Source: Acidimicrobiia bacterium (GTDB lineage: Bacteria > Actinomycetota > Acidimicrobiia > Spongiisociales > ZC4RG35). Taken from it: a stretch of 64,000 nucleotides of DNA. Made by a program: the position numbers and the translations under genes. The DNA is taken from contig BPGJ01000002.1 of assembly GCA_026002975.1 (NCBI GenBank), positions 163,856-227,855 of the forward strand, written 5' to 3'. Below, in pieces: positions 1 through 9,616 of the stretch; the stretch's first letter is position 1; the number at the start of each line of letters is the position of its first letter. The notes under the pieces are model-generated. The model did no database searches. It was not told where the DNA came from and saw nothing but the letters and a program-made list of their open reading frames with translations.

Positions 1-3
1 GAA

Positions 4-1077
4 ATGTCTGTGAGCCGAACTCTACAGGTCTATCTGATTGTGTTCGCAGCGCTGGTTGTCGCCTGCGCTGCCCAGGAAGGTGTGAGCCGACCTCCCGACG
101 TTCAGACGCCAGGCAGCAGGTCCGGTTTCACTACTTCCCCAAGCACCGCCGAGTCTCCGATGACGACCGGAGTCGAACCATCGGAATTACCGGAACCGTC
201 CGAGCGACAGTGTCCGATTCTCTACGTGGGATCTGACGTTGAGCCTCCAATCGTTCTGGTGTTCTTTGGCTGCGAGTCGACCCCTGAACCCGACCGGCCC
301 GTGGCGGCGGCTCGTTCCATCCCTCGAGAAGAGCCCCTCAGAGGCGCCTTGAGGCATCTGCTGGGTGGTCCAACCGAAGAGGAAGAGGGTGTCGGTCTCT
401 CCTCTTGGTTCTCTCAACAGACCTCCAACCTCCTTCTCAGCGCTACGTTGGAAGACGCCACTGCGGTGGTGGACTTCTCCGCTGCACTGCCAGAGGTGAT
501 CCCCAATGCCTCCACGTCCGCCGGGTCCGCCTCGCTGCTCGGCTCTCTCAACGCCACGGTCTTCCAATTTCCCGAGGTAGAGCGGGTGATCTACTCGCTG
601 GATGGTGACTGCGAGGCGTTCTGGGGCTGGCTCCAGTCAGCCTGTGACCCGGTGGAGCGGCAAGATTGGGAGCGCACCTTCGCGAAGGATCGAGTCGAGA
701 CCGAGGTGCTCGAGCTAGTGAGCACCTTTATAAGCCTGCGGATCCAGGGTAGAGGCGCTGAGGCCCTCCTATCACCAGAAGGGCGGACCGCTTTCGCAGC
801 CGCGGGCGCTTCCGGAAGCGGAGAGCTCGCCGGCCTTCTCTACGAAAGGAACGGAAACCCGTACGCGGCAGGACGGGTCGTGACGATCCATGCCATCGAG
901 ACAGCAAACGAGCCAGAGACTTCTCAGTGGGAAGTCGGGATCGAACTAGAGATGGTGGGTGAATCCATGTTTCACCGGGAGACCCTTGTCGTGGCGCCGG
1001 ACCCCGAATCAGGCGATCTTCTCATACAAGGAGGAAGACTGAACCATCCGGGGATAGGTGGAGGCTCTGACCCCTGA
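4..1077 (+). CDS. Putative secreted lipoprotein with GerMN-like domain
   Basis: ORF with lipoprotein-like N-terminus (VVACAAQ); central segment LLGGPTEEEEGVGLSSWF..ATLEDATAVVDFSAALPEV..SLNATVFQFPEVERVIYSLDG resembles GerMN. Confidence 0.65.
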   Translation: MSVSRTLQVYLIVFAALVVACAAQEGVSRPPDVQTPGSRSGFTTSPSTAESPMTTGVEPSELPEPSERQCPILYVGSDVEPPIVLVFFGCESTPEPDRPVAAARSIPREEPLRGALRHLLGGPTEEEEGVGLSSWFSQQTSNLLLSATLEDATAVVDFSAALPEVIPNASTSAGSASLLGSLNATVFQFPEVERVIYSLDGDCEAFWGWLQSACDPVERQDWERTFAKDRVETEVLELVSTFISLRIQGRGAEALLSPEGRTAFAAAGASGSGELAGLLYERNGNPYAAGRVVTIHAIETANEPETSQWEVGIELEMVGESMFHRETLVVAPDPESGDLLIQGGRLNHPGIGGGSDP

Positions 1078-1166
1078 GAGGCTGGAGCCATTTTTGCACG
1101 GGTGATCCCGCCCGCCGTTGAAAGCGGGGCTTCCGAAGCTCGCGGAGTGAATCTCGCCCCCAAAAG

Positions 1167-1182
1167 ACACAAAAGTTTGTGT
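1167..1182. promoter_or_regulatory. Perfect inverted repeat ACACAAA-AG-TTTGTGT upstream of marR (putative MarR operator)
   Basis: 7-bp perfect arms, 2-bp spacer, just upstream of a TACAAT -10-like element at 1189-1194 and the GTG start at 1204. Confidence 0.55.
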
Positions 1183-1203
1183 GTGTCATACAATTAGCCG
1201 CCC

Positions 1204-1641
1204 GTGGAGTACCTGGACCGCATCGAGGATGCCCTGCTCCGGGTGGTCAAGGCGACCGCCCGTAGGGCGAAGGCGGCGGTTCGTCGAGTCGCCCCCGATC
1301 TCGAGCCGGCGGCCTACGGGCTCCTCTACCGACTGGCCGAGGACGGACCGATCAGGGTGACCGAACTGGCCGACCGGTTGGGGATCGACGCCTCCACCGC
1401 CAGCCGGCACGTCAGCCGATTGGAGAAGACCCAGATGGTCGAGCGTCGACCCGACCCTTCCGACGCCCGCGCCGTCCTCGTCGACCTCACACAGACGGGG
1501 CGTTCAGTGTTCGAGGCGCTCAAGCATCGAAGGCGCGCCGGCTTGGAGGCGATGCTGTCCGACTGGTCCGCCGACGACCTGGCCAAGCTGGCAGAACTAT
1601 TGGAGCGGCTCGCCGAAGGGCTCGCCGGGGAGGAAGAATGA
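1204..1641 (+). CDS. MarR family transcriptional regulator
   Basis: winged-helix segment PIRVTELADRLGIDASTASRHVSRLEKTQMVERRPDPSDARAVLVDLT. Confidence 0.9.
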   Translation: MEYLDRIEDALLRVVKATARRAKAAVRRVAPDLEPAAYGLLYRLAEDGPIRVTELADRLGIDASTASRHVSRLEKTQMVERRPDPSDARAVLVDLTQTGRSVFEALKHRRRAGLEAMLSDWSADDLAKLAELLERLAEGLAGEEE

Positions 1642-2612
1642 GTGCCGTCGTCGTCGAGGGCCTCGAGAAACGGTACGGACCGGTGGAAGCCGTCGGGGGG
1701 ATCGACTTCGAGGTTCGCTCCGGTGAGATCTTCGGTTTCCTCGGACCCAACGGTGCCGGCAAGACCACCACCATCAAGATCCTGTGCACCCTCGCCCTCC
1801 CCTCGGCGGGAAGGGCCGAGGTGGCCGGCTTCGACGTGACGACCCACCCGAGGGAAGTCCGGGCCAGGATCGGCCTGGTGTTCCAGGACCAGACCCTCGA
1901 CGGTCAGCTCACCGCCGCCGAAAACCTCCGGTTCCACGCCGCCCTCTACGGAGTCCCCCGCCACGAAGCAGAACGAAGGATCACCCAGATGCTGGAGCTG
2001 GTCGGACTCTCCGACCGGGCCGACGACCTGGTCTCCACCTTCTCCGGAGGGATGGCCCGCCGCTTGGAGATCGCCCGGGGGCTTCTCCACGTCCCCCAGG
2101 TGCTGTTCCTCGACGAACCCACCGTCGGTCTCGACCCTCAAACCAGGCGTCGCATATGGGAGGACATTCGACGGCTACGGGACGAGATGGGGGTCACCGT
2201 CTTCCTCACCACCCACTACATGGACGAGGCCGAGGTTTGCGATCGGATCGCCATCATCGACCACGGTCGGATCGTCGCCCTCGACACCCCCGGTGCCCTC
2301 AAGCAGAAGGTGGGAAGCGACCGGGTCGAGTTGCGGACCGCCGACAATGCCGCAGCTCTGGGGGCCCTCCGCCGGATGGGAATGGCCGCCGAGGCCACGT
2401 CCGAGGCGGTGGTGGTGTGGGTTCCGGACGCCGAGGCGGCGGTCGCCCGCCTGGTGGGAGCGGTGGGTGTACCGGTGACTTTCGTCCGGGTCGCCAAACC
2501 CACCCTCGACGACGTCTTCCTGCATTTCACCGGACGCGAACTCCGCGACGAACCCGACCAGTCGGCCGGGTCGCGCCGCTTCATGGCCATGATGGCGAGG
2601 AGACGACGATGA
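1638..2612 (+). CDS. ABC transporter ATP-binding protein, DrrA-like
   Basis: Walker A GPNGAGKTTT, signature FSGGMARRLEIARGL, Walker B VLFLDEPTVGLDP; ATGA overlap with marR. Confidence 0.95.
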   Translation: MSAVVVEGLEKRYGPVEAVGGIDFEVRSGEIFGFLGPNGAGKTTTIKILCTLALPSAGRAEVAGFDVTTHPREVRARIGLVFQDQTLDGQLTAAENLRFHAALYGVPRHEAERRITQMLELVGLSDRADDLVSTFSGGMARRLEIARGLLHVPQVLFLDEPTVGLDPQTRRRIWEDIRRLRDEMGVTVFLTTHYMDEAEVCDRIAIIDHGRIVALDTPGALKQKVGSDRVELRTADNAAALGALRRMGMAAEATSEAVVVWVPDAEAAVARLVGAVGVPVTFVRVAKPTLDDVFLHFTGRELRDEPDQSAGSRRFMAMMARRRR

Positions 2613-3445
2613 CCACCACGCCTACCGCCCTCCGCCACAGCGTCGACCTGGCGGCCGTGTACATCGTGTGGCAGCGCGAGTTGATCCGGTTCCTCCGCAC
2701 CAAGACCCGGATCGTCACCGGGCTGGTTCAACCCATCCTCTTCCTCTTCGTTCTCGGGGTGGGACTGACACCCCTGGTGGGCACGGCCGGCAATCTCGAC
2801 TTCACCAAGTTCGTGTTCCCCGGAGTGGTGGCGATGAGCGTCCTCACCACGGCCATCTTCAGTGCCGTCTCCATCGTCTGGGACCGAGAGTTCGGGTTCC
2901 TCCGGGAGATGCTGGTGGCTCCCGTCCGAAGGGGAGCCATTATCACCGGCAAGGCTCTGGGCGGAACCACGGTCGCCACCATCCAGGGGGCCATCATGCT
3001 GGTTTTCGCCCCGGCGGTCGGTCTCCGGATCACCCCTCGGTTGGTGTTGGAGGTCTTGGCCGCCTCGGCCCTGATGGCCTTCGGGTTGACCGGCTTCGGG
3101 ATCTTCGTGGCCAGCCGGGTGGCACGGATGGAGAGCTTCCAGATGGTGATGCAGTTCCTCCTCTTCCCGATGTTGTTCCTGTCGGGCGCCCTCTTCCCCC
3201 TGGAGGGTCTACCGGGTTGGCTGGCCTTCCTCACTCGCCTGAACCCGGTCACCTATGCGGTCGATCCGATCCGGCGGGTCGTGCTCGCCGGTCAAGGGCT
3301 GGCGCCCGAGGCGTTCTCCAGATTCGGGTCGGGGGTGTCGCTCTTCGGACGCACCTTGGACATCGGCTGGGAGCTGGCCATCACCTTCGCCTTCGGTGCG
3401 ACGTTCCTCGTGGCCTCGATCCGAGCCTTCGGTCGGTTGGAGTGA
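2609..3445 (+). CDS. ABC-2 type transporter permease, DrrB-like
   Basis: Hydrophobic ABC2 membrane protein; starts at ATG 2609 (MTTTPTALRHSVDLAAVYIVWQRELIRFLRTKTRI), overlapping the ATPase stop. Confidence 0.9.
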   Translation: MTTTPTALRHSVDLAAVYIVWQRELIRFLRTKTRIVTGLVQPILFLFVLGVGLTPLVGTAGNLDFTKFVFPGVVAMSVLTTAIFSAVSIVWDREFGFLREMLVAPVRRGAIITGKALGGTTVATIQGAIMLVFAPAVGLRITPRLVLEVLAASALMAFGLTGFGIFVASRVARMESFQMVMQFLLFPMLFLSGALFPLEGLPGWLAFLTRLNPVTYAVDPIRRVVLAGQGLAPEAFSRFGSGVSLFGRTLDIGWELAITFAFGATFLVASIRAFGRLE

Positions 3446-3518
3446 GGTACCGGCTCTTCGATCGGGGTCTCGACCGGCTCGGGCTCCACCTCGATGATCC
3501 TCAAAGGCCTGCCGATCC

Positions 3519-4388
3519 TCATGCTCTCACCTCCGTCCTCTCGTGGATCCGCACCCCCGGATAGCGTCTCCTGATCGCAGGGGCCAACTCGGCGGGCACC
3601 CACAACTCGAGGATCTCCGCCCGGGCCGCCCGGTAGCCCTCCTCGTGTTCTATCACCCGGCCTGAGAGCGCGACCTTCCCGATTATCGGAGTCCTCCAGG
3701 CGTTCCATCGATCCTTGGTGGCGTAGATGCCGCATCCGCACAACCATCCCGGCACCGGCGTGCACCCCAAGTTGCACTCGGCTTCCAGGGTCGGCCTGGG
3801 CCAAGGAACCCGCACCCCGTGGAGCGTGCCGTCCCGCCACATCCATCCCCGCCATCCGACAGGCGCCTCCGGCGACCAGAACGCCTCGGTCGGCTCCGGA
3901 TCGACCTCCTCGTCGACCCCGATGTGCCAGCCGGTCCGCACCGTCCTATCAGGGGTCCCCGGCCGGATTCTCTCCAATGCCCACTCCCCGCCGAACAGCG
4001 CGATCGCCAATACCCCGAGGACCAGGCTGGCATGGGCGAGCATCTCGAGCCCCGACTCCGCCAGGGTCGGGGCCTCCGCCACCTCCCAGCCCACCGCGAT
4101 GCTGCTCACGTAGGCGCCGAGCAGCATCGGCCACTCGGCGATCTGGTCGAGTCGGTGGGACGAAACTCGGGCGGCCCGCAGCAGGGGCCGGATGAAGAGC
4201 CACCACACGACGAGGCCCATGAGCAAACCCGGGAACCAGAGCATCCCGAAGCCCGCTACCAGGCCGATCTCGGTGAGGGCGGCCAGCCAGCGCAGCCCGC
4301 CTTCGACCGTTCCACCCCCGACCCAGATGAGCGCCGCGGCGACGAGGGCAACGCGGAAGAGACAAACGGCGACGAGCTTCGCCCTCAT
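3519..4388 (-). CDS. Hypothetical membrane protein
   Basis: 289-aa ORF with N-terminal TM helices; TAGGTT 9 nt upstream of ATG. Confidence 0.6.
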   Translation of the reverse strand: MRAKLVAVCLFRVALVAAALIWVGGGTVEGGLRWLAALTEIGLVAGFGMLWFPGLLMGLVVWWLFIRPLLRAARVSSHRLDQIAEWPMLLGAYVSSIAVGWEVAEAPTLAESGLEMLAHASLVLGVLAIALFGGEWALERIRPGTPDRTVRTGWHIGVDEEVDPEPTEAFWSPEAPVGWRGWMWRDGTLHGVRVPWPRPTLEAECNLGCTPVPGWLCGCGIYATKDRWNAWRTPIIGKVALSGRVIEHEEGYRAARAEILELWVPAELAPAIRRRYPGVRIHERTEVRA

Positions 4389-4425
4389 CGCCTCCCAAAC
4401 CTACACCAACCGGGAGGCCGAGGGG

Positions 4426-5223
4426 TCAGGGGTCGAGCGGGTACACCCTCGGCTGGGGCTCGTACTCGTCCATCGAGACCTCTTCCGGCGAGACGACGAC
4501 TCCGAGCTGCCTCCTCAACCACACCAGGTCGAACGGGCGGCCGTCCTGGTCGTACAGGACCACCCCATCCAACGGCCGGCCCTGCGGATCGGAAGCCTCC
4601 AGGTTCTCCGGTAGCAGCCCCAACAGGTACTCCCTCTCGTGCACGGCGGCCCGACTCGCCGTGTACACAGCCCAGTGCTCCGTGTAGAGCCCATAGGGAG
4701 CGGCCGACAGCACCAGCACAGCCACCAGCGCCCCGACTATCCGCTCCATGGCTCGCCAGCCTCGATCTCCGTCGTCGGCTAGCTGAGCGAGCCGGTAAGA
4801 GAGCCACGTGGCGAGTACCACAGCCATCACCCCCCACAGCGGGTTGTTGCCCAGGCGGGGGATGGGAAACGGGTCGAACACCGGGTCGGAACCCAGGATC
4901 GCCAACCCAGCCATCGCCAACCATCCTCGGATCCCCACCCACACCGGACGGGCGGCCAACCACCTGTTCCTGATCTCTGCGCCGACCCGCCTAAGGCGCC
5001 GGTCGATCCTGGAACCGGAGTAGAAACCGGCTGTGGCCCGGAGCTCGTCGACGAACTCCTCCGGGGACCCCAGTATCTGGCTCGGGTCGGCCGGATCGAG
5101 CTCGGCGAGGTGGGCTTCGAGGTCGGCCAGCACCTCCTCTCTCTCCTGGTAGTCGAGGTCGGCCAACAGGGAACGCACCTTGGCCAGGTAGTTCTGGACC
5201 GAAGTCTCCCGAGTAGTGGTCAT
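4426..5223 (-). CDS. HAAS-domain (DUF1700-like) membrane protein
   Basis: N-term MTTTRETSVQNYLAKVRSLLADLDYQEREEVLADLEAHLAEL; ATGA overlap with padR. Confidence 0.75.
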   Translation of the reverse strand: MTTTRETSVQNYLAKVRSLLADLDYQEREEVLADLEAHLAELDPADPSQILGSPEEFVDELRATAGFYSGSRIDRRLRRVGAEIRNRWLAARPVWVGIRGWLAMAGLAILGSDPVFDPFPIPRLGNNPLWGVMAVVLATWLSYRLAQLADDGDRGWRAMERIVGALVAVLVLSAAPYGLYTEHWAVYTASRAAVHEREYLLGLLPENLEASDPQGRPLDGVVLYDQDGRPFDLVWLRRQLGVVVSPEEVSMDEYEPQPRVYPLDP

Positions 5224-5549
5224 TCGGATTCCTCCCCTTCCAACAGGCGGGTCATGACGGTGCTGAACTCGCTCCACGCCTTACGGGCCGCCTCCAGATG
5301 TTCCTTCCCCGCCCGGTTCAGGCCGTAGTACTTGCGGGTGGGACCCTCGGTGGAAGGCACCAACTCGGAGGTGAGTAGGCCGGCCCGGTACAGCCGCCTC
5401 AACGTGCCGTACACCGAGGCGTCGCCCACCTCCTCCAACCCGGCCTCCCGCAGGCGTTTCACCAGGTCGTAGCCGTAGGTGGGGGCTCGGTCCAGGACCG
5501 CCAACACCGCGGCGTCGAGCACACCCTTGAGGAGCTGTGTGGTGTCCAT
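5220..5549 (-). CDS. PadR family transcriptional regulator
   Basis: VLAVLDRAPTYGYDLVKRLREAGLEEVGDASVYGTLRRLYRAGLLTSELVPSTEGPTRKYYGLNRAG. Confidence 0.9.
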   Translation of the reverse strand: MDTTQLLKGVLDAAVLAVLDRAPTYGYDLVKRLREAGLEEVGDASVYGTLRRLYRAGLLTSELVPSTEGPTRKYYGLNRAGKEHLEAARKAWSEFSTVMTRLLEGEESE

Positions 5550-5556
5550 ACCACCC

Positions 5557-5585
5557 ACTATAGCGCACTACAGACTAGTGCGCAA
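5557..5585 (-). promoter_or_regulatory. padR promoter with operator-like inverted repeat GCGCACTA-CAGAC-TAGTGCGC (5563-5583)
   Basis: Minus strand: -35-like TTGCGC (5580-5585), 17-nt spacer, -10-like TATAGT (5557-5562), ATG at 5549; perfect 8-bp inverted repeat fills the spacer. Confidence 0.65.
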
Positions 5586-5598
5586 TAGGGATGAGAGG

Positions 5599-6915
5599 TC
5601 AGCCGCGGGCACCCCCGGTGAAGTTCCACGAAGCAAGCCGCATGGCGGGGGCCCGAACCAGGGTGGGTCCCAGTTCGGAGTCGGCGAAGCGGCAGACGGA
5701 TCCGACCCCGAGGACGGCGCCCTCCGCGAGCCCCTCCACGAAGCTCTGGGTGAAACGCAGGTTGGACACCGCTCCGACCACCCGGCCGTCTTCCACCAGG
5801 AAGGTTCCGTTGCGGGTCAGGCCGGTCACCACCAGCGACTTCGGTTCCACCACCCGGCAGTAGTTGAACTCGGTGACCAGGAGACCCCGCTCCATCGACC
5901 CCACCAGCTCCTCCACCGACCGGTCGCCGGGGCCGACCACCAGATCGGTGGGGAAGGCTCCGAACTGGGCGCCTCCGGGGACGGCGTGGCCCGTCGAGTC
6001 GGCGCCGAGGAGTCCGGCGGTCCGCCGGTCGTGAGCGAGGGAAGTGCTCACCCCACGATCGACGAACACCACCCGGCGCTTGGGGGTGCCCTCCACGTCG
6101 ACCGGGAAACCCAACCCCCCTTCGGGGTCGTCCCACATCGAGAAGGCGGGGTCGAACTGGCGGCTTCCCAGACGGACGAACGACCTGTCCTCGATGTGGG
6201 CGCGGGCGTTGAACCCGTAGGCGGCGAGGAACACCGCCACGGTGGCGACGCATTCGGGCGCCAACACGACCTGGTAGCGACCCGGCTCCAGGTCGGCGGG
6301 GTCGGCCGAACCGGTGGCCAGCCTGGCCGCCTCTGCTCCGGCATCGGATCCGTCGAGGTCGGCGATCCGGGCCGACGCCCGGTGGGCCTTCCCGGCGGAG
6401 GCGTCGGTTTGGTGGATGCCGTCGAGGATGGCGACGGTACGGCCGACTTCTCCCCGGTGGCCGGCGGTGTTGGCGAACCCGAGACGGTCGGCCGAGGTGG
6501 AGCAGTATCCGGCGGCTCTGAGCTGGGGTGCGGCCTGCACGAAGTCGCGGACGATCTCCGCCCTCCGGGCGGGTTCGGCAGAGGCCGTCTCCGGGTCGTA
6601 CCTGCCGAAGTCGGCGATGGGCTCGGGCGGCGCCACTCCCGGCCATTCCGGGTCCACCGGCCGGAGGCGGGCGGCCTCGAGGGCCGATTCGACCAGCTCC
6701 TCGAGGGCGTCGATCCGCGACCCGCTCCTGGTCGCCACCCTGCCGTCGACGGCCACCGTCAACGACACCTCGAGCTGCTCTTCGGCCACGTTCTGGTGGA
6801 TGAAGGAGTTGGCGAACCGGGTCAGGGCCGAAGGGCCGGTCAGCACGTTGACGTGGGCTTCGGCCCGCCCGGCCACCAGGTCCACCACTCTGTCGGCGAT
6901 CTCCTGGGGGTTCAT
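5599..6915 (-). CDS. pmbA: TldD/PmbA family protein (PmbA/TldE-like)
   Basis: Adjacent paralogue of TldD; ATGA overlap; MNPQEIADRVVDLVAGRAEAHVNV... Confidence 0.8.
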   Translation of the reverse strand: MNPQEIADRVVDLVAGRAEAHVNVLTGPSALTRFANSFIHQNVAEEQLEVSLTVAVDGRVATRSGSRIDALEELVESALEAARLRPVDPEWPGVAPPEPIADFGRYDPETASAEPARRAEIVRDFVQAAPQLRAAGYCSTSADRLGFANTAGHRGEVGRTVAILDGIHQTDASAGKAHRASARIADLDGSDAGAEAARLATGSADPADLEPGRYQVVLAPECVATVAVFLAAYGFNARAHIEDRSFVRLGSRQFDPAFSMWDDPEGGLGFPVDVEGTPKRRVVFVDRGVSTSLAHDRRTAGLLGADSTGHAVPGGAQFGAFPTDLVVGPGDRSVEELVGSMERGLLVTEFNYCRVVEPKSLVVTGLTRNGTFLVEDGRVVGAVSNLRFTQSFVEGLAEGAVLGVGSVCRFADSELGPTLVRAPAMRLASWNFTGGARG

Positions 6916-8342
6916 GCCCTCACCCCCACCCGCACGTTGCGGAACCGGGCCGGAGCTGCCGAGTGTCCGGTGTGGGCCACCTGCATGGGCTGGCCCTTCC
7001 CACAGTTGGGGGTCCCCCAATGCACCCACTCCTCCTCCCCGGCGACACGGTCGAGAGACGCCCAGAACCGGGGCGTGATGCCGGTGTAGGTGGGGTTCTT
7101 CAACATGCGACCCTTCCTCCCGTCGACGATCTCCCAGGCGATCTCGCAGCCGAACTGGAAGTTGAGACGTTTGTCGTCGATGGACCAGGAACGGTTGGTG
7201 GACATGAGCACGCCCCGGCGGGTGTCGGCGATGATCTCCTCGAGGCTGCCCGACCCGGGTAGGAGCCCCACGTTGGTCATCCTCACCATGGGCAGCCGGT
7301 TGTATCCGTCGGCCCGGACCATGCCGCCGGGGTTTACCCCGGCCAGGGCCGCGCTGTCCCTACCCGACAGCACCCCCACCCACACCCCTTCCCTGACGAT
7401 GTCGACCCGCTGGGCGGGGGTGCCCTCGTCGTCGTACCCGAAGGTCCCCAACGCTCCGGGCAGGGTGGCGTCGGCGGTGACGTTCATCAGGTCGGATCCG
7501 TACCGGAAGCTCCCCAGGTTGGGGAGTTCGAGGAAGGAGGTGCCGGCGAAGGCGGCTTCCCAGCCGAGGATCCGATCCAGTTCGATGGCGTGACCCACCG
7601 ACTCGTGGATCTGGAGGGCCAGCTGGCTGCCTTCGAGGATGAGGTCCATCTCGCCGGACGGGCAGGGGTCCGCTCTCAGGAGCGCCACCGCCTCCTCGGC
7701 GATACGGGGGGCGGCGGACGGCATGTCCCATCGGCGAACCACCTCGTAGCCGCCTGTTTCGAACTGGCCGAACGACTGTGGATACGACCGGATCTGCGTC
7801 TCGTCCTCCCCGACCGCCATGGCGCTCATGCCGCAACCGGATTCGACGAGGTGTTGGAAGATCTCGTGTCCCTGGGAGGAGACGAACCACTTCTCGGTGT
7901 CCCAGAAGGTGACACCGGCCCGGGCCAACGCCACACCCTCGGTCTCCCGCAGCAGGTCGGTGACCCCGACCACCAGGTCGGCCTTCTCGCCGGTGGAGAT
8001 CGAGAACGGATCCTCCTGGTGTGGGGTCTCGTATCGGTCGGTCACCACGGGGACGTCGGCGAGGGGCATCTTCGGGCCGGACACCATCGCCGACGCCCGA
8101 GCGATCTCGGCGGCTCGTTCACCGGCTCGACGGGCGGCGGCGTTCCCCAGTTCGGCGACCGCGTAGAAACCCCAACTTGAACCATGGAGAGCACGTATCC
8201 CCAACCCCGCCTGCTCCGAATCGACCAACGAGTCGAGGTCTCCGTTGCGTGCCGACAAGCTTTGATGGCGAAGGACCACGACTCGGGCGTCGGCGTAGTC
8301 GGCTCCTCCCGCCAGGGCGGCCTCCACCGCCCGGCGTGCCAC
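6912..8342 (-). CDS. tldD: TldD family metallopeptidase
   Basis: Contains HESVGHAIELDRILGWEAAFAGTSFL (HExxxH-type motif). Confidence 0.85.
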   Translation of the reverse strand: MARRAVEAALAGGADYADARVVVLRHQSLSARNGDLDSLVDSEQAGLGIRALHGSSWGFYAVAELGNAAARRAGERAAEIARASAMVSGPKMPLADVPVVTDRYETPHQEDPFSISTGEKADLVVGVTDLLRETEGVALARAGVTFWDTEKWFVSSQGHEIFQHLVESGCGMSAMAVGEDETQIRSYPQSFGQFETGGYEVVRRWDMPSAAPRIAEEAVALLRADPCPSGEMDLILEGSQLALQIHESVGHAIELDRILGWEAAFAGTSFLELPNLGSFRYGSDLMNVTADATLPGALGTFGYDDEGTPAQRVDIVREGVWVGVLSGRDSAALAGVNPGGMVRADGYNRLPMVRMTNVGLLPGSGSLEEIIADTRRGVLMSTNRSWSIDDKRLNFQFGCEIAWEIVDGRKGRMLKNPTYTGITPRFWASLDRVAGEEEWVHWGTPNCGKGQPMQVAHTGHSAAPARFRNVRVGVRA

Positions 8343-8437
8343 GTCGAACAGAACGCACCTCCCGATCGGGTAGCGGGGAGGCTATACCAGGCCGACCGGT
8401 CGGCCAAGGTCGTCGACGTGCGATCATTGCCCGACCT

Positions 8438-9601
8438 ATGACAGGTCGACGCCTCACTCTCCTCGTCGCCCTCCTCGCCTTGACCATGGTCACCGCCACC
8501 TACCTCCAGGGAGCCTTGTCGGTGGTGGCGGCCTTCCTGATCGACGAGTTCGGGGTGTCCCGATCACAGCTGGGTACTGCGTTCACCGCGTTCTCCCTCA
8601 CCGGGGCTTTCTCTTCCCCGGTGGCCGGAACCCTGGCCGACCGGGGAACCCGCCGGGTGTTGCTCGGTCTGTTCGGGGTGGCGATAGTCGGTTGGGGGAT
8701 GATCGCCGTGGCGCCCGGCTTCGGGTTCGTGCTGGCCGGCAGTGTGATCGCCGGACTGGGATTGGGAGCGGGCAACCCTGCCACCAACCGGGTGATCTCC
8801 CGTTGGGTGGAACCTCGCCTACGTGGACTGGTGGTGGGGATCAAGCAGGCGGGACCACCCCTAGGACTGCTCGGCGCCGGCCTGGCCCTTCCTCCCATCG
8901 CTCTCGCGGTCGGCTGGCGGTGGGCGCTGGTGGCGTCGATCCTGGTGCCGCTGGTGGGCGCGGCCCTCACTCTCCGGCTGGTGCCCCAGGACGACCAGGA
9001 GGAGGCGGGACGAGCGACGACGACCGATCCGGGGGCCGCCCGGCGGGCTGTGATCTGGCTGACCGTGATCGGAACCGGGGTGGCAACCGGCCTCTCGGCG
9101 GTGTTGGCGTTCGTTCCCCTGTACGCGATCGAGGCGGTGGGCGCCACTCCCGCCCAGGCCGGGGCTCTCGCTTCGGCGATGGGAGTGGCAGGGGTGGTCG
9201 GGCGGATCGGGTGGGGTGCGGTAGCTCATCGTCTGGGGCGACCATCCAACTCGCTGCTGCTGATCTCCGCCGTTTCGCTCGCGGCAACCGGACTGGTAGC
9301 GGCCGCCCAGTTCTGGGGTGTGGGATGGCTGTGGCTGGGTGTCGGCCTGGTCGGAGCTTCGATGCTGGCTTGGCATTCGGTGGCTTGGCTGGCGATCATC
9401 GACCGGGTGGGGTTGGCCGGGCTGGGCCGGGCGTCGGGTGTGATGCAGCTCGGCAACAGCATCGGGTTCGGCTTGGGCCCTCCCCTGGCAGGGCTGGTGG
9501 TCGACCACACCTCCTCGTACCAGTGGGCCTGGTGGGGGGTGTTCGCCTTGTTCGCCGTGCTGACCGTCCTCACCGGGTACGTGCGCGCCGCCGGTAGATG
9601 A
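8438..9601 (+). CDS. MFS transporter
   Basis: Multiple TM helices; start MTGRRLTLLVALLALTMVTATYLQGALSVVAAFLIDEFGVSRSQLG. Confidence 0.85.
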   Translation: MTGRRLTLLVALLALTMVTATYLQGALSVVAAFLIDEFGVSRSQLGTAFTAFSLTGAFSSPVAGTLADRGTRRVLLGLFGVAIVGWGMIAVAPGFGFVLAGSVIAGLGLGAGNPATNRVISRWVEPRLRGLVVGIKQAGPPLGLLGAGLALPPIALAVGWRWALVASILVPLVGAALTLRLVPQDDQEEAGRATTTDPGAARRAVIWLTVIGTGVATGLSAVLAFVPLYAIEAVGATPAQAGALASAMGVAGVVGRIGWGAVAHRLGRPSNSLLLISAVSLAATGLVAAAQFWGVGWLWLGVGLVGASMLAWHSVAWLAIIDRVGLAGLGRASGVMQLGNSIGFGLGPPLAGLVVDHTSSYQWAWWGVFALFAVLTVLTGYVRAAGR

Positions 9602-9616
9602 GCTACGGTCGGGCCG

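Noticed and set aside
1078-1166. Intrinsic terminator after the GerMN gene (CCCGC-CGTTGAAA-GCGGG)
   Set aside because: Short stem without a following T-tract.
8390-8405. Perfect 16-bp palindrome GGCCGACCGGTCGGCC between tldD and an MFS gene
   Set aside because: About one such palindrome is expected by chance in a window of this size, more with high GC; no clear promoter alignment.
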